Assembly (NCBI GenBank): GCA_002409995.1
Contig: DHOR01000010.1
Span: 133,817 to 171,669, forward strand
Origin: Hungatella sp. UBA5385
GTDB lineage: Bacteria; Bacillota; Clostridia; Lachnospirales; Lachnospiraceae
DNA: 37,853 nt
Reading direction: 5' to 3'
Part shown: positions 7,056 to 16,824 of the stretch, piece by piece
Numbering within the stretch: position 1 is the first letter of the stretch
Layout of the letters: each line of letters begins with the position of its first letter
The notes under the pieces: generated by a model
Told to the model about the DNA's origin: nothing
What the model saw: the letters and a program-made list of their open reading frames with translations, nothing else
Database searches by the model: none
Translations under genes and position numbers: made by a program

Positions 7056-8648
7056 TTACAAATCTTTTTGTCTGTATTCAGTTGGAGTCATTCCAACATG
7101 TTTTTTAAAGGTACGTATAAAGTATTTCTCATCGTTATAGCCTATCTGAAGCGCAATATCTGCGATCTTGTCATCTCCGAAGCGAAGCAGCTTTTTGGCC
7201 TGTTCAATACGGATCTCATTAAGGCGGGTTACCATGCTTACTCCATAAAACTCTTTAAACCTTCTGCACATATAATCCTTATTCAAATGAAAAATTCTTG
7301 CATATTCTGTCTGGCTGAAAGGCTGATTGTAGTTGATTTCCAGATAATCACCGATTTTTTGAATAATATCATGGGATTGTGTGGCTTTGCCTAATTCTTC
7401 ACTGACTGTTGTAAGAATTTTTCCATAACACTGAATTACTTTGGAAATCTGAAAACTGTATGTGTCATCAAAAAATAAATAAGGGGTTAAATATAGTTGC
7501 TTTTTATATTGAAAAGCCGGATAATATGTTCTGAAATGGCTGCACCAGTCTGAATACAGAGTTTCAAATTCAGTATTCATCCTTTTAATATGACCATAAG
7601 TGAGATTATTGTCAGAAAGCATATTCATAACCCATTTTTGGGTGCTGTCATATATCATATCATCTATTTTTAACAAAAGAGCAGAAAATATCTGTGCCTG
7701 ACCGGTATGGTTTACAGAGGCTGGAGAGGATATTTTGTTTCCTGATTTAATGATCATAGGCCGTTTTTTTTCTGAATACAATTCTGCACTGTAAAATCCC
7801 TGCTTGGCAGTGTAATAAGCTTCCAATATATCAGATGGTAAGTTGGTGCAGGAGCAGCTGCCAAAGTGCAGTGGGTATTGGCTCTGGATTCTGAACTGCA
7901 AAATAGCCGTCTGAACAGAGCATAACCCCTGTTCTGTATGCCCATAGAGTATGATCACTGCATCGTTTTGATTTAAAGGTCTTAAAATGGCAGTTCCCAG
8001 CTTTTTATTCTCCAAATCTGTTCGCAGAATATCAAAAAACATAGTGAAATCACGCTTAAAATTACGATTTCTCATAGGATAGAAGGTTAAGTCACTATAT
8101 AGAATGAGGCAGGTTTGTGCAGCAGCAAAATCACTGCTTAGAGATTTTAGTTCCCTGTATGCGCTGCCGCTGGTACTGGGGATTAGCAGCTGGGAGAATA
8201 GGGTATATTTGTGCTCGGAACTTAAATAATTGATTTGATGCAGAAGTGCTCTGGCTTCAGCATTTTTTTTGCAATCCTCTTCCCAGGAATCTATGGCTTT
8301 TTTAACTGCATCTATGAGAGGGGCACGCTCCAAGGGTTTTAGCAAATAATCTACACAGCCAAGGAGCAGCATATTTCTAACATATTCAAAATTGCTGTAA
8401 CCTGATATGGCAAGTACTTTTACCGGAATCTGTTCTTCTACAACATAATTCATCAAATCTGTTCCATATTCATTCCCTATTACTATATCAAAAAAAGCCA
8501 ACTCCGGTTTTTCCTCTTTTAATAGTTTTTTGGCTTCTGAAACTGTTGTGGCCGCAAATACTTTGTCAATGCCTAATTGCTGCCAGGGAACCAGCATCTT
8601 TATGGTATGAATCAAATGGAGTTCATCATCAACAATCAGTGCTTTCAC
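7056..8648 (-). CDS. YesN-type response regulator, receiver plus AraC-family DNA-binding domain
   Basis: The 530-residue cytoplasmic regulator receives a phosphate from the YesM-type kinase encoded just upstream. The receiver domain (1-120) has the acidic pair Asp7-Asp8, phospho-acceptor Asp54 in ELAFFDIVIG, and Lys104 in YLLKPLE. The middle 300 residues are a variable linker. The C-terminal 100 residues form a double helix-turn-helix of the AraC/XylS type (YARIFHLNKDYMCRRFKEF, then KIADIALQIGYNDEKYF and the closing MTPTEYR). The gene follows the kinase by 12 bp. The divergent sugar-importer operon at 10765 is the likely target, by analogy with other YesMN systems. The exact regulon is not shown by the sequence. 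Confidence 0.92.
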   Translation of the reverse strand: MKALIVDDELHLIHTIKMLVPWQQLGIDKVFAATTVSEAKKLLKEEKPELAFFDIVIGNEYGTDLMNYVVEEQIPVKVLAISGYSNFEYVRNMLLLGCVDYLLKPLERAPLIDAVKKAIDSWEEDCKKNAEARALLHQINYLSSEHKYTLFSQLLIPSTSGSAYRELKSLSSDFAAAQTCLILYSDLTFYPMRNRNFKRDFTMFFDILRTDLENKKLGTAILRPLNQNDAVIILYGHTEQGLCSVQTAILQFRIQSQYPLHFGSCSCTNLPSDILEAYYTAKQGFYSAELYSEKKRPMIIKSGNKISSPASVNHTGQAQIFSALLLKIDDMIYDSTQKWVMNMLSDNNLTYGHIKRMNTEFETLYSDWCSHFRTYYPAFQYKKQLYLTPYLFFDDTYSFQISKVIQCYGKILTTVSEELGKATQSHDIIQKIGDYLEINYNQPFSQTEYARIFHLNKDYMCRRFKEFYGVSMVTRLNEIRIEQAKKLLRFGDDKIADIALQIGYNDEKYFIRTFKKHVGMTPTEYRQKDL

Positions 8649-8660
8649 GACAAATACCTC

Positions 8661-10586
8661 CTAAAAAGTAATAATATTCGGTGTAGAATTCTGGGATTTA
8701 TTGGGAAGCTTCAATACTACAGTAGTGCCTTGATGCCGATTGGGAAAAATATCAATATTACAGTCTGATCCGAAGTGAAAGAGCAGACGCATATACACAT
8801 TATTAATTCCGATATGCTCCTTGGGAAGTCCGTTGTTATAATATCCCAGAGCCAGAGACTTATAATTGGAGGCTGTTTCTATCTGTGTACACCGTTCTAC
8901 AAACCAGTCTTTTTGTAAAGCAAAGCTTTCTTTCATCTCCAATGCCTTTTTCCAATGAATGGGCTGTCCGTTATCTTCTAAAATCAGTATTAAATACCCT
9001 TCTTCTGATGTTGTTTTAAACTTAATAAAACCATCATTTCGTTTCATAATCTCACCATGATAGATACAATTTTCAATCAATGGCTGTAATGTCATTTTAG
9101 GCAGCAGGAAGAGTCTGGGATAAACTGTATCTATTATCAGCTGTGCAGAAGAATGAAACCGCATTTTCTGAAGCATAAAGTATCTGGAGATATATTCCAG
9201 TTCTTTACTGAGGGGGGAAACTGACTGGGAGATATCCATGGCATAATGCATCATCTGACCAAGTGCAGTTATGTAGTCATATTGTTCTGTGTCATACTGG
9301 CGCAATGCATTATTCGCCAGACACTGGAGGGTGTTATGGATAAAATGAGGATTAATTTGAGCCTGCAGCATCTTTAATTCAGTATCCTGCTGCAGAAGTT
9401 CCATTTTATACTGGCGTATGGTGTAATGCTCTATGGAGTTCATCATCTCCTGAATAGAATCAAACAGCATCTTCAGCTCATCATTCTGCTGATAATGGAG
9501 AAAGTCAGACAGATGGAAGTGAGAAAAATCTTCCTTGGATTCCTTTGTTTTCAACAGATACTTAGTTGCCTTTTTTAACGGTGAAGTCAGCTTTGTCAGT
9601 GTAATGGAGTTGAGAAGAATTGCAAGCAGAACTCCAAACAGGAACATAGTAGTTAAAAAACGCAGTTGGAGATTTGTGCTGCTGTAGACACTGGTATAGG
9701 GAGCCGCTTTTATCATAGACCAGTTAAGATAGTCTGATGAAAAGCCGGAAGTAAGGTACAAGTATTTGCCGTCACTTGCTGTGGTAAAGGTGCTGTTTCC
9801 AGAGGCTGGAAGATTGCTTAAAACTTCAGATGGAAGATGTGCTTCAGAAATTGGTGACCCGACTGGAAGAATCATATCTCCATTGCTATCCACAATGTAT
9901 ATAGCTTCCCCCTCTTTATAAGCTGATTGACAGTTATCGTATATAAAAGCTGATGACATATCGATGGAAAGAATACCTAATAGCTGCTTCTCTGCTGAAA
10001 AACTGTATATAGGCAGCCATATGGTAAAGACCTCTTCTGATTCCTGGCTGCCGGAAGAATAGTAAGTTCTGTGGTCATAAGTGGTCATTGGGTGAATTGG
10101 CTCTATATAAACATCAGTATAGTCAGAAAAAGACGGCTGCTCAGCTTCCGCTGCATTCAGAGATATCATGGATTTTTGCAGAGTATTGGTAATCAGGAGA
10201 AAGCTTTTGTTTAACCGGAAGGAAAGGAGCCTGATTTGCTTGGCGTTGGGAGCAACTGCGTAGATGCTCTGCATGTAACTGAAGATGAGATTGGGATCGG
10301 TAAATTCCTGTGACACAAAATTCTGAGGGCTGCTTTTTAACAAAATATTATGTAAGTTTGGGGTGGAATAAATAGTTCTGGCAGAGGCAACACAGGTGGA
10401 GATATAGTATTCCATGTTCTTAATGGCTATTGATATATTGACTTCTGAATCATGCTTATACTGCTCTAATGCTCTGGACCGTTCATATGAAAAGAAATAG
10501 ATTGAAAAGAACAGCATAGGCATAATTGTACATAAGGCGAGCCTGCTGATAAATCTGATATTTATGCTTATAAAACGTTTGGTCAT
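8661..10586 (-). CDS. YesM-type sensor histidine kinase
   Basis: A 641-residue membrane kinase. Transmembrane helix 1 lies at about 13-33. A large extracellular sensor follows (about 35-305, probably a double-Cache fold, with GILSIDMSSAF and YIVDSNGDMILP), then helix 2 at about 308-330 and a HAMP-like linker. The His_kinase motif LQAQINPHFIHNTLQ has phospho-acceptor His414. The ATPase domain has the N box with Asn506 (LQPLIENCIYHG), DNGQP, and HIGINNVYMRL. AAAAGGAGAGAG precedes the ATG. It is cotranscribed with its regulator and diverges from the ABC operon, so an extracellular sugar, or the loaded binding protein at 12529-13890, is the plausible signal. That signal is inferred. Confidence 0.93.
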   Translation of the reverse strand: MTKRFISINIRFISRLALCTIMPMLFFSIYFFSYERSRALEQYKHDSEVNISIAIKNMEYYISTCVASARTIYSTPNLHNILLKSSPQNFVSQEFTDPNLIFSYMQSIYAVAPNAKQIRLLSFRLNKSFLLITNTLQKSMISLNAAEAEQPSFSDYTDVYIEPIHPMTTYDHRTYYSSGSQESEEVFTIWLPIYSFSAEKQLLGILSIDMSSAFIYDNCQSAYKEGEAIYIVDSNGDMILPVGSPISEAHLPSEVLSNLPASGNSTFTTASDGKYLYLTSGFSSDYLNWSMIKAAPYTSVYSSTNLQLRFLTTMFLFGVLLAILLNSITLTKLTSPLKKATKYLLKTKESKEDFSHFHLSDFLHYQQNDELKMLFDSIQEMMNSIEHYTIRQYKMELLQQDTELKMLQAQINPHFIHNTLQCLANNALRQYDTEQYDYITALGQMMHYAMDISQSVSPLSKELEYISRYFMLQKMRFHSSAQLIIDTVYPRLFLLPKMTLQPLIENCIYHGEIMKRNDGFIKFKTTSEEGYLILILEDNGQPIHWKKALEMKESFALQKDWFVERCTQIETASNYKSLALGYYNNGLPKEHIGINNVYMRLLFHFGSDCNIDIFPNRHQGTTVVLKLPNKSQNSTPNIITF

Positions 10587-10688
10587 TACAGTCTCTCTCC
10601 TTTTTATTGTTGAATCTTATTATAGTAAACTGAAATTACTAGTTCAAGGCAATGTCAATATTCTTCACCATAAGGTAAAAATAGGAAG

Positions 10689-10717
10689 TACAGGATAAAA
10701 ACAGGCTATTATATAAT
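10689..10717 (+). promoter_or_regulatory. Predicted activator-dependent promoter of the ABC/cupin operon
   Basis: A perfect TATAAT at 10712-10717 has only a poor -35 (TACAGG, 10689-10694) at 17 bp, as expected for a promoter that needs an activator. ACAGG occurs twice (10690-10694 and 10701-10705), 11 bp apart and overlapping the -35 area. This could be a direct-repeat site for the AraC-type regulator. Site assignment is speculative. Confidence 0.4.
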
Positions 10718-10764
10718 CCGATTAGAAATAGAAAACAGATTGATGAAAAAGCAGAGGTGTGCAT

Positions 10765-11649
10765 ATGAAAAGTGTGGAAAAAACTTTGAAACAGTTTCAA
10801 TACTATTTTATATTTATGGGACCGGCGATTTTGTTGTTTACAATCCTGTTTATCATCCCTTTTATTGGAGAGATTTACTATTCATTTACCAATTGGAATG
10901 GGATAGATAACTTCTATGAAATTATAGGAATCAATAATTATCTCAGAACATTTCAGGATGACGCGTACTGGAGAGCAATGTGGTTTACCATTAGCTTTTC
11001 AGCTCTTTCCGTAATTTTTTCCAACCTGATTGCTTTTTGTTGGGCGTATATTTTATCAAAGCCGGTTCCTTTCAGGAATTTTTGGCGGGCTATTATATTT
11101 CTGCCCCGTATTATTGGAGGAGTGGTTCTTGGTTATCTATGGAGATTTATTTTTCAGAACGCCTTTGTTCAATTCGGAGAGGCGACCAATATCTCCTGGT
11201 TTGCACAGAACTGGTTTTCTACACCGGAATCTTCCTTTTATGCATTGGTAATTGTATTCACCTGGACTCTTTCCGGATATCTGATGTTAATTTACAGCGC
11301 AGGATTTGCAGCAATTCCAGGAGAGCTTTCTGAGGCTGCCGTAGTAGATGGGGCTTCTTCTTTTCAGATATTGAAAAATATAATCATACCCATGATTATG
11401 CCTTCTATCACGCAATGCCTGTTTATCGCAATTAACTGGACAATGCTTCTGTATGATACCAATATTTCTTTAACTAATGGAAACCCCTATAGATCTTCTG
11501 AAGGTGTGACCATGAATATCTACGCAACAGCTTACCGTACCAATCAGATTGGATATGGAGCGGCTAAATCCTGTATATTTATCCTGATTATTGTGGCAAT
11601 TACTATGGTACAGATTTATATAACCTCAAGACGGGAGGTGGAGTTATAG
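10765..11649 (+). CDS. Carbohydrate ABC transporter permease, MalF/UgpA type
   Basis: One of the two membrane subunits of a CUT1-type sugar importer. It has 294 residues and six predicted helices; the first is at about 15-37. The cytoplasmic EAA loop, which docks the ATPase, reads EAAVVDGASSFQILKNIIIP. I start at the ATG at 10765 rather than the in-frame GTG at 10759, because GAGGTG lies 5 bp before this ATG. It is the first gene of the operon divergent from the YesMN pair; its stop codon overlaps the start of the second permease by one base. No ATPase gene is nearby, so a shared MsmK/UgpC-type ATPase encoded elsewhere is likely. Confidence 0.93.
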   Translation: MKSVEKTLKQFQYYFIFMGPAILLFTILFIIPFIGEIYYSFTNWNGIDNFYEIIGINNYLRTFQDDAYWRAMWFTISFSALSVIFSNLIAFCWAYILSKPVPFRNFWRAIIFLPRIIGGVVLGYLWRFIFQNAFVQFGEATNISWFAQNWFSTPESSFYALVIVFTWTLSGYLMLIYSAGFAAIPGELSEAAVVDGASSFQILKNIIIPMIMPSITQCLFIAINWTMLLYDTNISLTNGNPYRSSEGVTMNIYATAYRTNQIGYGAAKSCIFILIIVAITMVQIYITSRREVEL

Positions 11650-12479
11650 TGAAACGTTCAGAGAACTTAAGGATCGGATTCTCACTTTTGATACTGATTA
11701 TCAGTGTAACGATTGTAATCATACCACTTGTTCTGGTAGTGATTAATTCATTTAAGCCCTATTCTGAAATCGCAGAAAACATCAGCGCTTTGCCAAAGGA
11801 GTTTACTCTTAGGAATTATCAGCAGGCATGGAAGCGTTTAAACTTTCCTACTGTGTTTAAAAACACACTGTTTATTGCAGTGTTTTCTAATATAGGCAGT
11901 ATTATATTTGCCGGAATGACAGGATACTGGATTGTCAGACATCCATGCAGATTTACTAAGGTATGGTATCTCCTCATCATTGCAGGTATGTCTGTACCAT
12001 TTCAGGGGATTATGATTACCTTTGCTAAAATGGCAGGCTTCTTAAAGATTACCAATCATTTATATGGTGCAGTGATCAGCAACTGGGTATTTTCCATGCC
12101 CATGAGCATGTTCCTTACAGCAGGAGCTGTAAAGTCAGTGCCCTATGATATTGAGGAATCGGCAAGGATTGATGGCTGCGGTCCATTGAGAACTTATTGG
12201 ATTATTGTCTTTCCATTGATTAAGGGAACTGTTTTTACCATCGCTTCCCTTAATATTATTACCTATTGGAATGATTATCTGATGACCCAGTTCTTGTTGA
12301 CGAAGAAGGGGCTTAGAACAATACAGATTGCAATGCAGTCTTTGTTTAATGAAGCATTCTTTGCATGGGATACGGCATTAGGTGCCATTTCCCTATCTAT
12401 GCTTCCTCTGTTTTTATTTTTTATATTTGCGCAGAAGCAGGTGCTTGATGGGGTGGCGGCAGGAGCAGTTAAGGGATGA
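11649..12479 (+). CDS. Carbohydrate ABC transporter permease, MalG/UgpE type
   Basis: The partner permease of the same CUT1 importer, with 276 residues and six helices. The EAA loop reads EESARIDGCGPLRTYWIIVFP, and the protein ends in the family-typical GVAAGAVKG. The start is GTG at 11649, overlapping the previous stop by one base, with GGGAGGTGGAG just upstream; translation is therefore coupled to the first permease. The binding protein follows after 49 bp. Confidence 0.93.
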   Translation: MKRSENLRIGFSLLILIISVTIVIIPLVLVVINSFKPYSEIAENISALPKEFTLRNYQQAWKRLNFPTVFKNTLFIAVFSNIGSIIFAGMTGYWIVRHPCRFTKVWYLLIIAGMSVPFQGIMITFAKMAGFLKITNHLYGAVISNWVFSMPMSMFLTAGAVKSVPYDIEESARIDGCGPLRTYWIIVFPLIKGTVFTIASLNIITYWNDYLMTQFLLTKKGLRTIQIAMQSLFNEAFFAWDTALGAISLSMLPLFLFFIFAQKQVLDGVAAGAVKG

Positions 12480-12528
12480 AGAGATACTGCAGGATGAAGT
12501 CCTGTAAAAATAAAAGGAGGTTTTATCT

Positions 12529-13890
12529 ATGAGGAAAAGCTTAAGGTACTTGGGGTCAGCAGCCTTGCTGCTGGTTACACTGTTAACAGCCTGTTCAGGT
12601 GATAAGACTGGGGAAACCAGTGGTGCACCGGCTGAAACAAAAGCAGAACAGCAGAGCAGTACAGCGGAAGCAAAAGAGGAGAAGCCTGGAGACGGAACTA
12701 TTGATTTAACGGTAATGATGCCCCTTGGTCAATGGACGGATAACTTCGATATACTGATTGATGCCTATAAAGCAGAGCATCCGGAGATCGGTACAATAGA
12801 AGCTACCTTCCCTTCAACTTCAGATTACAATGATCTGTTAAAGGCTGCAGCTGCAGCCGGTGAGCTTCCGGATATTCTAGGCACCAGTTATGGAGAGTCG
12901 TTCAAGGAATGGAATAATTACATGGCAGATTTAAGCACTGACTTTCCGGCCTTTGATCTGATGACAGAAGAACAGAAGACACTGGGAACTATTAATGGCA
13001 AAATTGCTATTGCACCAATGTATATAGAGGGAACGGGAATTCTCTATAATACTGATTTACTTAAAAAAGCGGGCTGGGACAAGACTCCTGAAACCAGAGA
13101 TGAATTGGAACAGCTGTGTGAGGACTTAACTGCAGCAGGCATCCAGCCGTTTATGCACCAGTGGGCAGAGACTAATTTAAATTTATTTAACTGGGTAGGT
13201 CCAACATGGCTGGGGAATAAGGAGAACGGCGGACTGGATTTTTTAACGAAGATGCTGGAAGGACAGGATATGGATCTTGCAAATGATGTAGAGCTGAATG
13301 AATTTCTGGATTATTATGATCTTGCAATAAAGTATGCACAGCCTAATGCTGCAGCAACCGATAAGTGGACAGCAAGAAATGCATTTTTCCTGGAAGAGGC
13401 AGCTATGCTGACAGGGGAAGGCAGCTGGGAATATCCCAATATTATGAATGTGAATCCTGATCTGATGAATCATATAAAACAGGGAGTGCTACCCTGCTCA
13501 AACACAGCAGAAAAAAATCATATGCAGATACAGACCATGTGTGCAGGTGTTATTGAACAGTCAGAGAACTTAAAAGCTGCAAAAGAATTTTTATCCTTTA
13601 TTATTTCATCAGAAGAAGCAAGGGTATGGCATCAGGAAACCATGGGAAGCCCTACTTCAATTACAGCTCTTGAAATATCAGATAAGCTTCCCAGCATTGC
13701 AGCGGATGTGCTGGAACATGTAGCATCAGGTAAGGCAAGTGAATCCATGGTGGATTTCACACCGGCTGTTCTTGCAACTGATTTGGAAGAGATTTGGTCC
13801 AGATATGTGAATCAACAGGTATCCAGAGAAGAATTTATTAATAGATACGCTGAGATTTTTAAAGATTATTCTGAAGGAAAATATAACTAG
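12529..13890 (+). CDS. Sugar-binding lipoprotein of the ABC importer
   Basis: The extracellular solute-binding subunit (453 residues, CUT1/UgpB-like). The signal peptide ends in the lipobox LLTAC with Cys22 as the lipid anchor, followed by a Thr/Glu/Ala-rich linker to about residue 50. The body shows the usual two-lobed features: GTSYGESFKEWNNYMADLS near 125, YNTDLLKKAGW near 175, and FFLEEAAMLTGEGSWE in the second lobe. AAAGGAGG precedes the ATG. It lies between the permeases and the cupin genes. The ligand cannot be read from the sequence. Its position in a YesMN-controlled operon with cupins would fit a plant- or host-glycan oligosaccharide. Confidence 0.9.
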   Translation: MRKSLRYLGSAALLLVTLLTACSGDKTGETSGAPAETKAEQQSSTAEAKEEKPGDGTIDLTVMMPLGQWTDNFDILIDAYKAEHPEIGTIEATFPSTSDYNDLLKAAAAAGELPDILGTSYGESFKEWNNYMADLSTDFPAFDLMTEEQKTLGTINGKIAIAPMYIEGTGILYNTDLLKKAGWDKTPETRDELEQLCEDLTAAGIQPFMHQWAETNLNLFNWVGPTWLGNKENGGLDFLTKMLEGQDMDLANDVELNEFLDYYDLAIKYAQPNAAATDKWTARNAFFLEEAAMLTGEGSWEYPNIMNVNPDLMNHIKQGVLPCSNTAEKNHMQIQTMCAGVIEQSENLKAAKEFLSFIISSEEARVWHQETMGSPTSITALEISDKLPSIAADVLEHVASGKASESMVDFTPAVLATDLEEIWSRYVNQQVSREEFINRYAEIFKDYSEGKYN

Positions 13891-13915
13891 GTGGATATAG
13901 AAAGGAAGGGCAGAT

Positions 13916-14656
13916 ATGGCTATTTTAAATTTCCAGGATGCAGCTTTTGAAAGAAAATATGGAAATGATGGAGTATCAATGGTGGAAGTGCTTCCGGAAG
14001 CAGTGGCAGGCATGAGGAGCTATAAGTACTATCTAAAAGCAGGAGCAAAAGTAAGTCCGGAACGTTTTGCAGATAAAGCAGTAGTCTTTATATTCGGTAA
14101 AGGAAAAGGATATGTGGCAGGAACTGATGGGGGCTTCAAGATAGATGGATTAAGCTTTTATGCTCCGGACTTTATGAATTCAGAGTATTATATCTATGCT
14201 ATAGAAGATCTGGAATTTACTATGTGTGTGGCTGATATGAATGACTATGATAGATTACGGGCAGAGGACTGCAGAGTACATACACCATTTTTCAGAACAA
14301 TCGAACAATGTTATGCCTATGACCAGAACTGTAAAACCGAAGGCACATGTTCAAAGTCAGTGCTATTTGGAGATTGTGGCAGACTGGGTAAGCTTACCAT
14401 TGGAGTGGTTCATGGAAGTGGTTCCTCTGATGGAGGAACAATAGAAAAAGGGCATGGAGAAGTTCATCAGTGGAATTATTGTGTAGGTGATTCTGACTTT
14501 ATCTTAACTGTAGAAGATGAGAAAATCAATCAGAAATCAGGTGACTGGAGCTTTGTACCTGCTGGACTTGATCATAGTCTCTGCGCTGAGGAAGGAAAAG
14601 AATTATATTATGTTTGGGTGGAGCTATATACCGGCGAGAAGGGAATCAGAAGATAG
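13916..14656 (+). CDS. Double-cupin protein, copy 1 of three paralogues
   Basis: A 246-residue cytoplasmic protein with two beta-barrel (cupin) halves. The N-terminal half (about 30-110) has VVFIFGKGKGYV and FYAPDF but no histidine cluster. The C-terminal half (about 160-240) carries a probable metal site: His180 and His184 in GHGEVHQWNYC, and His220 after GDWSFVPAG. This differs from the classic HxH(x)nE order. The next gene is a close paralogue (same HQWNYC, SDF, LTVEDE, GDWSF and YVWVE blocks), and 16821-17567 is a more distant one. The shape recalls bicupin sugar or keto-uronate isomerases, but no named family was recognised. It probably acts on the imported sugar or a product of it. Confidence 0.75.
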   Translation: MAILNFQDAAFERKYGNDGVSMVEVLPEAVAGMRSYKYYLKAGAKVSPERFADKAVVFIFGKGKGYVAGTDGGFKIDGLSFYAPDFMNSEYYIYAIEDLEFTMCVADMNDYDRLRAEDCRVHTPFFRTIEQCYAYDQNCKTEGTCSKSVLFGDCGRLGKLTIGVVHGSGSSDGGTIEKGHGEVHQWNYCVGDSDFILTVEDEKINQKSGDWSFVPAGLDHSLCAEEGKELYYVWVELYTGEKGIRR

Positions 14657-14668
14657 GAGGAACGTGGG

Positions 14669-15439
14669 ATGAGCGTAGATTTTGTATGTAGTTCAGAAGA
14701 TGCAAAAAGAGAATATAATGAGTTTGGATATGGACAGGAGGAGCTTTCTCCGGGAGCAGAGGAGATAGGAGGGCAATTTTACCGCTGCTCATTAAAAGCC
14801 GGCTGTTGTGTTTCGCCTGTATTAAATTCAGAAATGATTATAGTGCTGATTTTTAATGGTAAAAAGGGATATATAACTACACCTGATGATATGTATCATG
14901 TGACAGAACCATCTTTCTTTATACCGGATTTTGACCGTGTCCCCTATATGGTACATGCAGTTGAGGATGTGGAGTATATTATGGCTGTTTTTCCTATGAA
15001 TGAGTGGGACAAGGACTTCTATGAAAGATGGCACATTCATTGTCCGTTTTTCAGTAAATACTCTGATGGAGTACAGTATGATCAGGACTGCAAAGGACCT
15101 AATACTCAGTCCTTCAGCATTATTCAGGCGTTCCAGCTGGGACATATCTCCATAGGAGTGGTTAAGGCAGTGGGAGAAGGCACAGACGAGAAAGGCCATG
15201 GGCTTCTGCATCAGTGGAATTACTGCCTGGGCAACTCTGACTTTACATTGACTGTAGAGGATGAAACAAGACCTCAAAAGGCAGGAGACTGGAGTTTTAT
15301 CTATGCAGGTAAGGATCATAAGCTTTTGGCAGAGCCGGGGAAAGAAGTATTTTATGTCTGGGTAGAATATTTTACAGAAGAGGATTTGGAAAAATATTAT
15401 CAATACCAGATTAATAACGGAAACTTTACAGAAGCTTAA
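14669..15439 (+). CDS. Double-cupin protein, copy 2 of three paralogues
   Basis: A 256-residue paralogue of the preceding gene, 12 bp downstream, with AGGAGGAACG before the ATG. The shared blocks are NGKKGYI, FFIPDFD, YDQDCK, HISIGVV, GHGLLHQWNYCLGNSDFTL, VEDE, QKAGDWSF and YVWVEYFTEE. Candidate metal-binding residues His177, His181 and His217 match those of copy 1, so the site is conserved. It also has a C-terminal extension (EDLEKYYQYQINNGNF). Tandem retention of two similar but clearly diverged copies suggests two substrates or a heteromer. The enzymatic role is unknown. Confidence 0.74.
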   Translation: MSVDFVCSSEDAKREYNEFGYGQEELSPGAEEIGGQFYRCSLKAGCCVSPVLNSEMIIVLIFNGKKGYITTPDDMYHVTEPSFFIPDFDRVPYMVHAVEDVEYIMAVFPMNEWDKDFYERWHIHCPFFSKYSDGVQYDQDCKGPNTQSFSIIQAFQLGHISIGVVKAVGEGTDEKGHGLLHQWNYCLGNSDFTLTVEDETRPQKAGDWSFIYAGKDHKLLAEPGKEVFYVWVEYFTEEDLEKYYQYQINNGNFTEA

Positions 15440-15465
15440 GGGTTTCTCAAGTCTGGAGGATATAA

Positions 15466-16824
15466 ATGCTAAAAGGAGCAAGCAGGCAGAATCATATGAG
15501 AGATATGACAAAGGGCAAACCGCTTCATACTATCATTGCATTTGCCATACCACTGACTGCCGGAAGCATGATACAACAGCTTTTTTCTCTGGCAGATGCC
15601 ATGATATTAGGAATATTCGGTGGGAATGAAGGTCTGGCGATTCTGGGCACCTGCTCCTGGCCTATATGGTTTCAGATAAGTGTGCTGACAGCTTTTGGAC
15701 AGGCTGCCTGTCTCCTTGCAGCAGTTCGTTTCGGTGCAAAGGATGAGGGCGGATTTAAATCAGCAGTGGGTAATATTTATCTGATTTCTATTGTGACAGG
15801 TATAGTGCTGACTCTGGGATTTCAGTGGCTGGTTATACCACTGCTGAAATTTCAGAATACTCCTTCGGCAGTAATGGAAGAAGCAGTACAATACTTACGT
15901 ATTCTGTATGGTGGAACTGTATTTTTGCTTCTTTACAATATGCTGGCTTCACTGCTGCGCTCTGTTGGGGATAGCTATACCTCTTTTATAGCAATTACGA
16001 TTTCTGCATTTCTCAATATTGCACTTGATATAGTTTTAGTAGCAGGATTTCATATGGGTGTAAAAGGAGCAGCCATTGGAACGGTGGCTGCTCAGAGTGT
16101 AGCAGCACTTATTTGCATAAAAAAGATATGGAGATATAAGGAGTTCAGAATTGGCAGGAAAAATATAAGCTTTGATAAATCCATTATGAAGGAGTACGTA
16201 AGTCTCTGCCTTCCTATGGTCACCCAAAGCCTTGTAATTGCCATGGGAGGTATCTTTGTACAGCACTGTGTGAATCGGTATGGCGTATTTTTTGCAGCAG
16301 GCATCAGTGCAGCAGAAAGTATATTTTCTGTGGTAGAAACCGGTGCTGTTGCATTAGCTCAGGCATGTGCAACCTTTGTCAGCCAAAATGTGGGTGCCAA
16401 ACAATATCTGCGTATTCAGAAGGCTGTGAGGCAGGCATGTGTTCTGGCTGTCTCTGCAGCTGTGGGAATAGGAGGGATTCTGTTGTTATTCGGCCCAGGA
16501 ATTCTCACTTTATATGTAAAAGGAGAAGCATTACAATATGCTGTATCAGACATGACCATCATCAGTTTTGGACTTATTATCATGTATCCAATGTACTCCC
16601 TCAGACAGACGGTACAGGCATTGGGTAATCTATGGATTCCTCTCATTGCAGGTGTATTGCAGCTGGCGTTAAGAATATTGACTGCCTGGTATCTGCCAAT
16701 GCTCATAGGGTATCAGGGATTATTCTATACGAATATAGCAGCGTGGCTGGTATCTCTATTATTGATCGGAGTCATATATCCTGCACAGCTTAAGAAGTGT
16801 CAGGGAAAGGAGAATAATGTATGA
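15466..16824 (+). CDS. MATE-family multidrug/metabolite exporter (within cupin operon)
   Basis: A 452-residue membrane protein with 12 predicted helices, and the MATE signature at its start (TKGKPLHTIIAFAIPLTAG, then SLADAMILGIFGG). A second repeat lies around MKEYVSLCLPMVTQSLV. MATE proteins export organic compounds in exchange for Na+ or H+. GGAGGA lies 5 bp before the ATG. The gene lies between cupin copies 2 and 3 and overlaps copy 3 by 4 bp (ATGA), so it belongs to the sugar operon. That placement suggests export of a metabolite or by-product rather than general drug resistance. The substrate is unknown. Confidence 0.9.
   Translation: MLKGASRQNHMRDMTKGKPLHTIIAFAIPLTAGSMIQQLFSLADAMILGIFGGNEGLAILGTCSWPIWFQISVLTAFGQAACLLAAVRFGAKDEGGFKSAVGNIYLISIVTGIVLTLGFQWLVIPLLKFQNTPSAVMEEAVQYLRILYGGTVFLLLYNMLASLLRSVGDSYTSFIAITISAFLNIALDIVLVAGFHMGVKGAAIGTVAAQSVAALICIKKIWRYKEFRIGRKNISFDKSIMKEYVSLCLPMVTQSLVIAMGGIFVQHCVNRYGVFFAAGISAAESIFSVVETGAVALAQACATFVSQNVGAKQYLRIQKAVRQACVLAVSAAVGIGGILLLFGPGILTLYVKGEALQYAVSDMTIISFGLIIMYPMYSLRQTVQALGNLWIPLIAGVLQLALRILTAWYLPMLIGYQGLFYTNIAAWLVSLLLIGVIYPAQLKKCQGKENNV

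Noticed and set aside
14828..15511. A 227-residue minus-strand open frame opposite cupin 2 and the MATE start
   Set aside because: It runs antisense across two well-supported genes, is rich in Cys, His and Leu typical of shadow frames, and has no ribosome binding site.
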